Both the position numbers and the translations under genes were made by a program. Below the pieces are notes generated by a model. That model did not search any database. It was given only the letters and a program-made list of their open reading frames with translations, and had not been told where the DNA came from. DNA of 64,000 nt from Blastobasis lacticolella. Taxonomy: Eukaryota; Arthropoda; Insecta; Lepidoptera; Blastobasidae. Location of the stretch: assembly GCA_905147135.1 (NCBI GenBank), contig LR990043.1:22631584-22695583 (forward strand). The letters run 5' to 3'. This document shows, piece by piece, positions 54,486 to 63,384 of the stretch. Position 1 is the stretch's first letter. The number at the start of each line of letters is the position of its first letter.

Positions 54486-54875
54486 CAGGCTTGCCAGATT
54501 GGGGGTATATTTTGCAATTTTGGGGAAAAAGTTAACTCCTGGGGAAAAACTGGGTAGACAGAATCTTTGGGGAAACTTTTGGGGAAAAAGACTTAAGGGA
54601 AATATTGAGCCCCATGCATGTAACAATAAGCTCAATAGCGAAAACGTCTACTCAACCGGAGAGGAAGACATTGAATTGTTAAATTTGTTTAGTGAAGTTT
54701 AGGTATTTTTTATTTATTCATTCAGTAAAACAAAGAAATAATGCATTTATTGTGTACCTATTTATTTGTTTATTGCACCAAATCAAGTTTGGGGGTTTTT
54801 CTGAATAAGGTATCTTTTTGGGGAAAAATAATTATGAATCTGGGGAAATATGAGAAAACACACCTGGCAACCCTG
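54486..54875. mobile_element. hAT-like non-autonomous element, 390 bp
   Basis: The ends CAGGCTTGCCAG and CTGGCAACCCTG are inverted repeats (one mismatch), flanked by the exact 8-base direct repeat CTGCGCGC (54,478-54,485 and 54,876-54,883). The motif TGGGGAAA occurs at least six times inside (about 54,520, 54,540, 54,568, 54,580, 54,817 and 54,841), all on the plus strand. There is no transposase. Confidence 0.85.
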
Positions 54876-55124
54876 CTGCGCGCGCGACTTTAGTTATTTA
54901 AAAATATAAATATCCTTGGAAATTTAGGATTTTGGAAAAATGCTTAGAAAATACCACAGCGGCAGATAATTATTGAATAGGCTAGATGAATAATTTTTAG
55001 GGAAGGTCGTAGGGAATAATCCCGGAAACGTTGATTTCCTTAAATTTTGTGCTTCTAATGAGAACAGATTGAGGTTTGGTTTGACTAATATTGATAATTA
55101 AATTTCCATATCCATCCAGTCAAG

Positions 55125-56781
55125 ATGTTGCAACCAGTGATGCACATTTTGAAACAGAAGAATATAATTTTAGCCAGTGGTTCACCACGTCGGAAAGAAC
55201 TAATCCAACATATCGTAAGCATAACCTAACTAACCTGTATGTAGTCTAAAACTCTGATTTTTCTGCAAATAGGACGGCCTCTCAGGAACTTCACTCGAGT
55301 GATCATCAGTATCTTTTCATCAGGAGTTCCACAGATTCTGATTCAGTTTCATTTATTGCCCAAAGTGAATACAAGTACATTTATATACATTAAATATTGA
55401 CAAAAAATGTGCAATCGGTTGTATGTTAGATTAGTTCAGATTAGATATGCCCGGACAATTTCCGTAACTCGATGCCTCTTTTACGTGAAGGTGTAAATTA
55501 TAGCATGGGTTCCTGCCTACCCAATTCCTCTAGAAAATTTAAGGGACTCTTCGGCCTCCGGAAGATCTCCGAAAGGGTGGTTGGTTGTCCGAAATACCTA
55601 TATGGAGCCATGCTACTGCATTTAAGCAGGACATGGGCAGCTGTTTCTTCTTCCTCTAGGCATGCTCTGCACACGGTGCTTTCAAGAGCATGTTTAATTT
55701 TGTATTACCTTAGTTTTCTCTCATAGGTGTTGACGAGTCCACGTTAATGGTACAGGCATATACGGTTCCAGACCCATCAGTATTGTATCGGATCCTAGTC
55801 TAGCTAGTTCGTCAGCCGCGTAATTTCCCAGACCCACTGTACCTTTATCGGTGGCATGTCACGACAATGGCGTAAAATTATACTTACATGTCGCCGAAAC
55901 TAGTGACGTAATTTATCACCTATCTCTAGCACTTCATTCGAGTAAAGTTCCTGAGAGGCCGTCCTATTAGCAAAAAGTTAGGTAGTATGTGTTTTCTTTT
56001 CACTAGCTAGATTTGTTGTGAATTAAGGTTTTAAGAGGTATATTTAAAAAAGTTATTAAATCATATACATGTTACATTGTCACAGGGCCTCGACGTAAAA
56101 CTATGCCCATCACTGTTTGAAGAAAATTTAGATCCAAAACAATTTAAAGAATACTCTGAATATGTAGAAGAAACAGCGCTGCAGAAAGTTCTGGAAGTAG
56201 AAACGAGACTAAAGAGTCAGGGACAAACTCCAGATGTGGTCATTGGGGCTGACACAATGGTCACACTGGACAGAGAAATGTTTGGAAAACCCAGTTCTCC
56301 TGCAGAAGCCTTTGAAATGCTCTCCAGGTTAGATAATAAATTCAATATTCCGATTTATCATTTATTTGTAAGTGTAAAATCACATGTATTTTGTTCTCAA
56401 TCAGTTTATCAGGTCGAGGGCACACGGTGTACACCGGAGTAGTGGTGAAGGCAAATAATAAGATAGTGAAGTTCTCAGAGTCGACAAATGTAATCTTTGG
56501 CAAATTGGATGATGACCAGATTAGAGGTTATATAGCTACAGGAGAACCAATGTAAGTATGACGTATACACACCTTACAAAAATATTACAATATGGTAATT
56601 GATAGTTGTAGCCTTGATTATTAAATTCTTTCTCATCAGGGATAAAGCAGGAGCCTACGGCATTCAGGGTTTTGGCGGTACTTTTGTGGAGAGGATTGAG
56701 GGTGATTACTTTACAGTGGTTGGACTGCCGTTGTACAGACTGTGTTCTGTTTTATATAACTTATTCAAAGAGCATAAATAA
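55125..56781 (+). CDS. Maf/ASMTL-type nucleotide pyrophosphatase
   Basis: Four exons: 55125-55214, 56086-56327, 56405-56551, 56640-56781 (TAA). All are GT-AG and in phase, giving 206 residues, the normal size of a single-domain Maf protein. Family motifs are present in order: [10 protein letters not shown] (17-26), EETALQK (58-64), VIGADTMV (82-89, Asp86 catalytic), FGKP (96-99), [11 protein letters not shown], and [13 protein letters not shown]. Maf proteins hydrolyse dTTP, UTP and modified nucleoside triphosphates to monophosphates and pyrophosphate, limiting misincorporation. They are cytosolic. In vertebrate ASMTL the domain is fused to a methyltransferase; here no methyltransferase follows. 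Intron 1 carries a 693-bp transposon. AATAAA at 56,809-56,814 is a likely polyadenylation signal. Confidence 0.95.
55272..55964. mobile_element. TA-flanked TIR element in Maf intron 1
   Basis: GGACGGCCTCTCAGGAACTT starts the left end and AAGTTCCTGAGAGGCCGTCC ends the right. The inverted repeats run about 32 bases with two mismatches (ACTCGAGTGA against TCATTCGAGT). TA lies on each side (55,270-55,271; 55,965-55,966). The interior is mainly an antisense LINE tail (next entry). No transposase is visible. TA duplication suggests mobilisation by a Tc1/mariner-type enzyme. Confidence 0.8.
55333..55862 (-). pseudogene. Jockey-type LINE ORF2 3' fragment (RNase H tail)
   Basis: On the minus strand one frame reads [19 protein letters not shown], the C-terminal part of a LINE RNase H domain (GNExADELAR). 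A later frame reads [20 protein letters not shown] and LGRQEPM, the zinc-knuckle tail usual after it. The two need a frameshift and cross stops, so the copy is dead. The 3' end (GGCAATAAATGAAACTGAATC, minus) is preserved. It lies entirely between the inverted ends of the TA-flanked element. Confidence 0.75.
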
Positions 56782-56808
56782 TGCTCCTATGAGGCTATAA
56801 GTAGATTA

Positions 56809-56814
56809 AATAAA
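56809..56814 (+). terminator. Maf polyadenylation signal
   Basis: AATAAA 28 bases after the Maf stop codon, in AT-rich DNA. Confidence 0.6.
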
Positions 56815-56875
56815 TATTATTTAATTCCTAAGTGTATATTATATTTTCTAAGTGGGTATTTTTTTATATTAGACA

Positions 56876-56945
56876 AGACAGGCATTTGACCGCCATATCA
56901 CCTGTTTGTAAGTGACAATGTGGCTGAAGATGGAGCATTTATAAC
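56876..56945. repeat. 'CAGGCATTTGACCG' repeat fragment
   Basis: AAGACAGGCATTTGACCGCC, ATCACCTGTTTGTAAGTGAC and GTGGCTGAAGATGGAGC match 48,470-48,545. A further trace (GGCAGGCATTTGATTCG) is at 52,675. Confidence 0.55.
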
Positions 56946-57840
56946 ACTGATACAATTATGTAATAATATAATGTACCATAGTTAATTTATCTTTAGAAAT
57001 GTATGACGTCATGTACCTCAGTGTTAGGGAATTTATGTTGACAATGGCTATACTGTACTTTTGGATTATTTATTATAATTACAATTTCATACAAAAATAT
57101 TTGTCTTTGTATTTCCATAAATGCAGAATTACAACTAAGACTGCTGATTGGGATTTTTAAGATTCATTAAAAGAACACCACTGGCTGAGGTGTGGTTGGT
57201 TGTATTTGGGCCATTCCCAAATTTTGATAGTTTTTAACACAATTTTATTATACAAACCATTCTCTAGTTATCATTTAAACTAAAATATGACTTATTGAAT
57301 TTTCATAGGGATTTTCCGATTGATCCGATAACGCATTCGCGACACCCGCTGGTGTTACGAATGTCCATCAATTATGCCCATGGGCGGCGGTGGTCACTTA
57401 CCTACCATCAGATGAGCTGCGTACTCGTTGGCCTCCATATATAAGCCTATAAAAAATCATAAAAAATGATGAATAATTTACATGGCTCGTTTGAAAACGT
57501 ACACACGATATTCAACATTATGCCTGCACTGTAAAGCTGAATCCTGGATTCGTCTTGCTTAGGTACCTATGTCGTGCTAGTAGCGACATCTAGTCGATTT
57601 CAGGAATCGCAATAACACTCATTATTGGAGTACGGTGTTCAAGGTAACAGAATTTATATTGTTTTGCTGTGATGACGGTAGATGGCGTTATCAGCTGTTT
57701 AAATAATAAATGTATATATTGGTTTCATTCCAAGCTCCATGGAGACATCTCGACTATTCCATTTCACAGGTTCTTTGTTAAGAATAAGGTTCTAAAGCTG
57801 ATACCTCATACATGAAACATGCATTTCATGCCTGTATTAT
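56946..57840. other. Intergenic DNA with one repeat fragment
   Basis: Bases 57,340-57,440 (GACACCCGCTGGTGTTACG, GGGCGGCGGTGGTCAC, CAGATGAGCTGCGTACTCG) are a GCGGGCCACCTG-related repeat. I see nothing else. Confidence 0.5.
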
Positions 57841-57842
57841 AA

Positions 57843-57955
57843 TACACACGCCGATGCCGGTAACTGGATGGGTGACCGCCTTCGTACTGTGAGGCCAATC
57901 CAACTTGAGCACCGCAACGAGCTCGCCAATCGTTAGCGGAGGCGATACGCACACT
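57843..57955 (+). repeat. SINE fragment with 5S rRNA-like core
   Basis: CTGGATGGGTGACCGCC at 57,864-57,880 matches, except at one base, the internal segment of eukaryotic 5S rRNA (TTGGATGGGTGACCGCC). The flanks do not match 5S rRNA, so this is not a 5S gene. It may be a SINE with a 5S-derived piece, or chance plus decay. Confidence 0.4.
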
Positions 57956-58012
57956 TGACGGTATTTTATTCGTAGAAGAACAAAATTCGTATCGGTTTCG
58001 GAAGGTTTAAAG

Positions 58013-59412
58013 TAGAGATGAAACGGATAGTTGTTTGGCCGGATACCGGATACCGGATATCCGGCCAGCCTCCTAGCCGGATATCCGGATATCCGGCGGC
58101 CGGATATTCACAGGACATAGTCTCTGAACAAATTTGTACAAGCTGTAATCGCGGCGTGGGACTTTATACGACTGCATGTGTTTAGACGACCTGAGTGGTT
58201 CAATGGTCACATTCGTCACATGTCACATGGTCTGCCACGCAAGAGGTCCCGGGTTCGATTCCCGGCCGGGCAGAAATTGAAATTATGAATTTTAATTTCT
58301 GTTACGGGTCTGGGTGTTCTATGTATAATAAGTATGTATTTAACAGTATTTAAGTAGTATATCAGTTATCTAGCACCCACAGCACAAGCTTTGCTTAGTT
58401 TGGGGCTAGATGGCGCTGTGTGAATTTGTCCACGAATATTTATTTCTTTATGTAATTTAAAGTTTTCGTTTAATGTGAATAATTTGAACGTTGAACTGAA
58501 CAATTCTTCCGCCCTTATACGGATTGATAGTTTCAAAATACGGGCTTACACATTAGCCCACAGCATCGTAGAGGATAAACGACATCGTATACTACCTCTA
58601 AATATAAAGATATTCATATTTTAATCCAGGATAATATTTTTTCATATCTATAATATCAATATATATCTTGATTGACTTTAAATTATTACACTAAGTACAT
58701 TATAATACTAAACAGCACTTTTCAAACCGACACACGACAAAAATGAGTATTTATGCTGATCAGCGGGTGTCACCCTGTTGGGCAAAGTACGTACCTAATG
58801 TCCACACACGTGGAAGTTACAAAGTCACACCTAAGCCCGAGAAAATTTAAGAACGCTCAATGCGATGGTGTGAGCATGTGCTCCGCCGCCCCAAATATCA
58901 CCTTAGTGCAAGTAGCCCTAAATTTGGCGACGACGACTCGCTGACGCGGAAGACACCCACACGCCACCTGGCTGACGGCGGACCAACGGGACCTTAAGGA
59001 CAATATTATTCACGCTGCTACTGCTTAAAATAGAAAGAAATGAAGGAAGCAGACAAGGAGAGCTGACTCCAGCTAATGGAAAAGGAATAGTGCAAAAAGA
59101 AGAGACCATAAAACTATTAAAATTTTTTGCTAACCTACCAAATGAACGATATGAGTAGAATAGATGCCGATGCCGACATAATCAATAGTTCTTTGATTAA
59201 TTTTTAAACGTTTTGATACGACTTTTTACTCGACTGCTACAGAAGGGCATATATTTCCGATGAGCAAAATCACTTTTATGGGCTTTTCATACATTTTTTA
59301 CTATCCGGTATCCGGCCGGATATTAACGCATTATCCGGTATCCGGCCGGATAGTAAATTATGGCCGGATAGGCCGGATACCGGATAGTGGCCGGATATCC
59401 GTTACATCTCTA
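58013..59412. mobile_element. hAT-like non-autonomous element, copy 2 (1,400 bp)
   Basis: TAGAGATGAAACGGATA at the left and CCGTTACATCTCTA at the right are flanked by the exact 8-base repeat GTTTAAAG (58,005-58,012 and 59,413-59,420). It is collinear with copy 1 in the interior (GAACGTTGAACTGAACAATTC, ATACGGGCTTACACA, CCTCTAAATAT) but longer. It contains a tRNA-headed SINE at 58,187-58,460 and a longer LINE ORF2 remnant around 58,830-59,010 (MRWCEHVLRRPKYH). The subterminal GGATATCCGGCC units are dense at both ends. Confidence 0.9.
58187..58460 (+). repeat. tRNA-headed SINE inside the hAT-like element
   Basis: GACCTGAGTGGTTCAATGG (A box) and GGGTTCGATTCCCGGCCGGG (B box) are followed by the body with CTAGATGGCGCTGTGTG and a TATTTATTTC end. 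It is absent from copy 1 of the element, so it inserted after the copies split. The opposite-strand relative is at 27,225-27,455. Confidence 0.75.
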
Positions 59413-59544
59413 GTTTAAAGACTAAAGACGATCCGCGCGGCGCGAAACAAGTGCTTTTTGTCTCTACTCTACGCCCGTTATTCGTTAGCAATAGGCCTGT
59501 GAGCTTGGAAGACATCATGAACTTAGGAGTGTAGCCTCTGAGAC

Positions 59545-60128
59545 CAGGCGCGGATCCAGGGGGCAATGGTTGTAATTGCCCCCCCCTCAACCCCGACTCT
59601 GACTTACAATCGCCTACGGTTTTATGAGCCAAAAGGGTAAAAATTCGAAGCTCGCTGCGCTCGCTCAATTTATTTATTGATTTTATGAATCACTGACTTT
59701 TTAGAACAGAAATGTACAAAATTTCGAGCTCGGGTCGCTCGCTCGTTTATTGCCTTCAGTTTTGTGATACTATTCACCAATATTTCAAAACACCCTACCC
59801 AAAAATAAAAAATAGGTTTTGTAACTTATTTCAAAACTCGCTACGCTCGCTCAAATATTCATTTTAACAATCACCCCAGCTTTTCAGAACTATAATGTTA
59901 ATATTTTCGTGCGCGCTCCAATTGCTCATTCAATAATTTCAATTACTTCAAGCCATAATGTCAAAAATTTCGAACTCGCTCCGCTCGCTCATTAATTTAC
60001 TGTTCATTCCAATAAAAAAAGCAAAATTTTTTTACTCAGGCCGCTCCCTCATTGACCCTATAATTAGAGAATAACCTATAATTTCGACTTTTGCCCCCCC
60101 CCTCAACCAAATCCTGGATCCGCGCCTG
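59545..60128. mobile_element. hAT-like non-autonomous element with subterminal repeats, 584 bp
   Basis: CAGGCGCGGATCCAGG and CTGGATCCGCGCCTG are inverted ends, flanked by TCTGAGAC (59,537-59,544) and TCTAAGAC (60,129-60,136), an 8-base duplication with one difference. Inside, an imperfect motif GCTCGCTnCGCTCGCTC recurs about every 60-100 bases (near 59,651, 59,731, 59,840, 59,915, 59,976 and 60,038), always on the plus strand. No transposase is visible. Confidence 0.85.
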
Positions 60129-60136
60129 TCTAAGAC

Positions 60137-61125
60137 ATCATACATTGAGATGACCTGGCGGCGATAAGATACTCGTAAAGTTGCTATTTCTCAGCCCACT
60201 TCTGTCTGGGTGGCTGGCTGGGTATATCGTCTTGATCGATAAGGTCCTAGTAGCTGTTTGGCCTATAAGACAATATAGTCGTCTTGTTGGAAGGGAAACT
60301 GAATGGAAGGGCTTGGAATGGAATTTAATATTATTGGGTCTGCACGTCCAATCGTCCATAACCTGTCAGTGATAAACTGCATCTACCTACTATACCTATG
60401 TACTGAAGTGGGTTACTTCAATAACTCATACTTATTATGTGCTCATCATTTATTACGAGCGGTCCTGCACTGCAGCAGTTTAAACTATTCAATTTCAAGA
60501 GTGATAACGTAACCCAACCAATAAATCGCTTAGCCGCTAGAGTGCAATTTTGTTTTTAGTGGAGCCCGTTTACTCTGAAGCTTAACTGTACGTCAGAGAA
60601 GCAAAAAGTTAACATACTTACAGCGTTACAGAAAATTTTAGTCTAAATACAAGCGGGCAGTGTGGGCACGAGAATTAGGTATTTCCCTTGGGAATGTGAA
60701 TACTGGATTAATCCTTCGCTTATTACTGAATACTCCGTCCGACACGGCTTCTACGAAATCCTAACGTTTTCACGATTGGTACGCTCTGCGAATCAATAGT
60801 TCGAATTGTTCCGAGGAAAGGCGAGAGTAATTTCGCGAATACTCACCGCTCAATCAACTGTGACACCTGTAACATCGCTTCACATTATTGTTGTTGCGCC
60901 AACGACCACATGTAGGCAACTCACTCAAACAAAGTCAGAGTGTAGTTAAGTTGGAAGTCTCCACCAGCGAATACCCACACTATTGGCACTGAGTAAATAT
61001 TGGCGTCCAAGCAGCGCGACTAAAAACTCATTATTCTCAATTAGACACTCACAGAAAGTATATGTGTTGTTGCGAGGTGTTCCGAATAATTGCTTTCGAG
61101 CACTTTTTTTGTATAAGTAGTGTGC
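60137..61125. other. Unassigned DNA
   Basis: No gene or recognised repeat. Confidence 0.5.
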
Positions 61126-61130
61126 GTGGT

Positions 61131-61366
61131 GTGTGGTGCCGCCACGTCAAAGAATAGCACCACCCCATCTCTTCCCGTAGGTGTCATAATAGGCGACTAA
61201 GGGACAAATCCGAAAGATGGGCAGCAGCATCTTTCTGGGTAGATTTACATCAACTGCACTGCGATCTCCAACCCGCCTGCCAAGCGTGGAAATTATGGCA
61301 ATGACCTCCCCTTTGTGGGAGAGGCCCGAAGTCCTGCAGTGGATTGTTATGGGCTGTGATGATGAG
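61131..61366 (+). repeat. ACAGTCCACTGCAGG-family repeat copy
   Basis: GTGTGGTGCCGCCACGTC through CTCCAACCCGCCTGCCAAGC and GTCCTGCAGTGGATTG to GGGCTGTGATGATGAG. It has the same orientation as 42,431-42,654. Confidence 0.75.
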
Positions 61367-61484
61367 TGTGCAAGGGCGTCCCCCAAAAATATTGGAAAAT
61401 TAGCTACCTTCATGGCTAAGCAATTTTTTTATTTTTTCGCTCTTTGGCGTCCACAAACTTATTATAAAAATAATATTCATCTTG

Positions 61485-61560
61485 GCGTCGCCAATACCGG
61501 TCCCGGGATCCACCTTGATCATGATTCAGGATTAGGCAGATCAGGTCATTAGGTACAATG
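61485..61560 (-). repeat. SINE body fragment
   Basis: GGGATCCACCTTGATCATG and ATTCAGGATTAGGCAGATCAGG match the body of the SINE at 44,287-44,518. Confidence 0.5.
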
Positions 61561-62365
61561 GTACGTACATGTGGCAGTACTCTAGCTTTTTTTATATAAC
61601 AGAGTGCAATCGACAGTAGTCGACAGTTAACATGGAGTACTAAATATACGCAAACGATAATACAAATCACTCATACTTTTTCCCCGCTTTTCGCTTCTTC
61701 CAGATTACAGATCAATTTAAATTCGATACCTCTACACCTATCGAATAAGAGACCTGTCTGAACGGATAATACCGAAGATAACACAACGAGTAATAACTAA
61801 ACAGTGGGTAGTCAACCGCAGTGTTGCATCACCACTCGTCAAGACTCGAGTTATGTCTCCCGGCGTGTTTTGCTGTTTCCTAGATCGTTAGTTGACTGTT
61901 TCCGTGTATTGTGCTCACTTATTTAACGCAGAGTTGGTTCTCTGTTGAGATTGGGTCATTTGTGTTAAGCGAAGCAAAGGTTGATAAGTACCGTTCTGTT
62001 GAATGTTAGGTTAGGTTTCTTATTTCGCTATCAATATAGTTCTAACTACCCAGTTCACCAAGATTCGCACGAATTTTTGCGATTCTCATACGTAAACGGT
62101 AAAAGGCCGCTGCGATTTTTGTTATCGTGCAACTGAAAACGCCCAAACTTTGGAGTTTCTAAATCCAAGAAAGGGCAAGCCAAGGCTAAAAAGTCATAGA
62201 CAAAAGACCCAGAATCGCCAGCAACCAAATGAATAAAAATGGGTTCACTATAGTAAACTCATTATCTTTTTAAAAAATCAGCCGAGGAAACCTTGTAATA
62301 TAGAAGTTATTATACTGAATAAGAATCGTACCTACATTGATTTTTTATGACTTTTATTAGTGCTA
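61561..62365. other. Unassigned DNA
   Basis: No gene or recognised repeat. Confidence 0.5.
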
Positions 62366-62369
62366 GTCT

Positions 62370-62605
62370 TGCTAAAACTCGAAAACGGCTAGACCGATTT
62401 GAATAATTCTTTTTTTGTTTTGATCGCTATAATATTGGGATCGTTTAAACTCAAAGAAAAAAAGGGCAAAGTTGCAGGCTACTTTACCCCTATCTGCCCT
62501 GTTTATTTTTTCGTACAAACTACCCCTGTATTATAACCAACAAAACAAAAGAAGAACTATTAAAATCGGTCCAGACGTTTTCGAGTTATAGCGAGATTAA
62601 TGAAG
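62370..62605. mobile_element. Foldback MITE
   Basis: TTGCTAAAACTCGAAAACGG at the left is inverted as CGTTTTCGAGTTATAGCGA at the right, with ACCGATTT and AAATCGGT continuing the arms (about 27 of 32 pairs). The termini and target duplication are not exact. Confidence 0.6.
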
Positions 62606-62980
62606 AGCAATAATTGCTCTTATATAAATCAATTATTGATTTTTTGTATGGAGATTGTATCATCTATAAACGAAATATCTAGTACTTATACCACATAGAT
62701 TTTGCAGTAAATTATTATATATGTTTGCTGTACATATAATGAATATAAAAACGGCATACTTATATAAAATTTCTGGCGGATCTGGGTTTTTTTAGCTATC
62801 ACCTTTGTGAATGTTTCGGGATTGAGGGCCCGACTTTATAGCTTTCGCAACAGTCGCTTGTTGAAGCTTCATCCACTACTTAGCTGGATAGTTTCATCTT
62901 CGTCACCACTCTTGGCAAGCGAATTGGATATCGCAGTATTATACGCAAAAGAACAGAAAGCTCACCATGCTGCCCATTTT
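62606..62980. other. Unassigned DNA
   Basis: No gene or recognised repeat. The open frame at 62,807-63,067 (+) runs into the following repeat and has no motif. Confidence 0.4.
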
Positions 62981-62984
62981 CAGG

Positions 62985-63112
62985 TAAAGAGAGGTAGGGC
63001 AAAGCCCGTTCGTATTGGAGCCGCCCGACTGGGGAAGTACCTCCACCTTACAGAATACCGAAGCTAAACAATACTCTTTTAAATAGTGCCGGTAAGTAAG
63101 GTTTCAAGTTCA
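62985..63112 (+). repeat. 5' part of a GCGGGCCACCTG-family copy
   Basis: AGAGAGGTAGGGCAAAGCCCG, GGAGCCGCCCGACTGGGG, ACCTCCACCTTACAG and GGTAAGTAAGGTTTC match the start of 43,441-43,790. The rest is missing. Confidence 0.7.
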
Positions 63113-63384
63113 GGTTGGGAACAATTCGGGGAAGTACTACGAAACATTTCGTTGTCACAGGGTATTGTTGTGGGTGGCGATCTGTAGCCGTATTCACAAT
63201 CATTCGAAACCGTTGCCGAACGGTTCGGCCCGAAATTCGTGAGCGGCGAATCCGTGTCGATCGATTCGAAAACTCTTATTCAGAATCCCGTTCGATTCGG
63301 CCACGGAAACTCTACCTTTTCGGAAATGTCTATGATTCTCCCGAGCGTTTACAAAGACACTTTGTAAGGCAAAGTAGCCACCTG

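Noticed and set aside
57864..57880. 5S rRNA gene
   Set aside because: Only 17 bases match; the rest of the 5S molecule is absent.
58187..58275. tRNA gene
   Set aside because: A and B boxes are present but the acceptor and anticodon stems do not form, and the body and A-rich end match another copy at 27 kb, so it is a SINE. The same applies to 5,180, 42,200 and 44,450.
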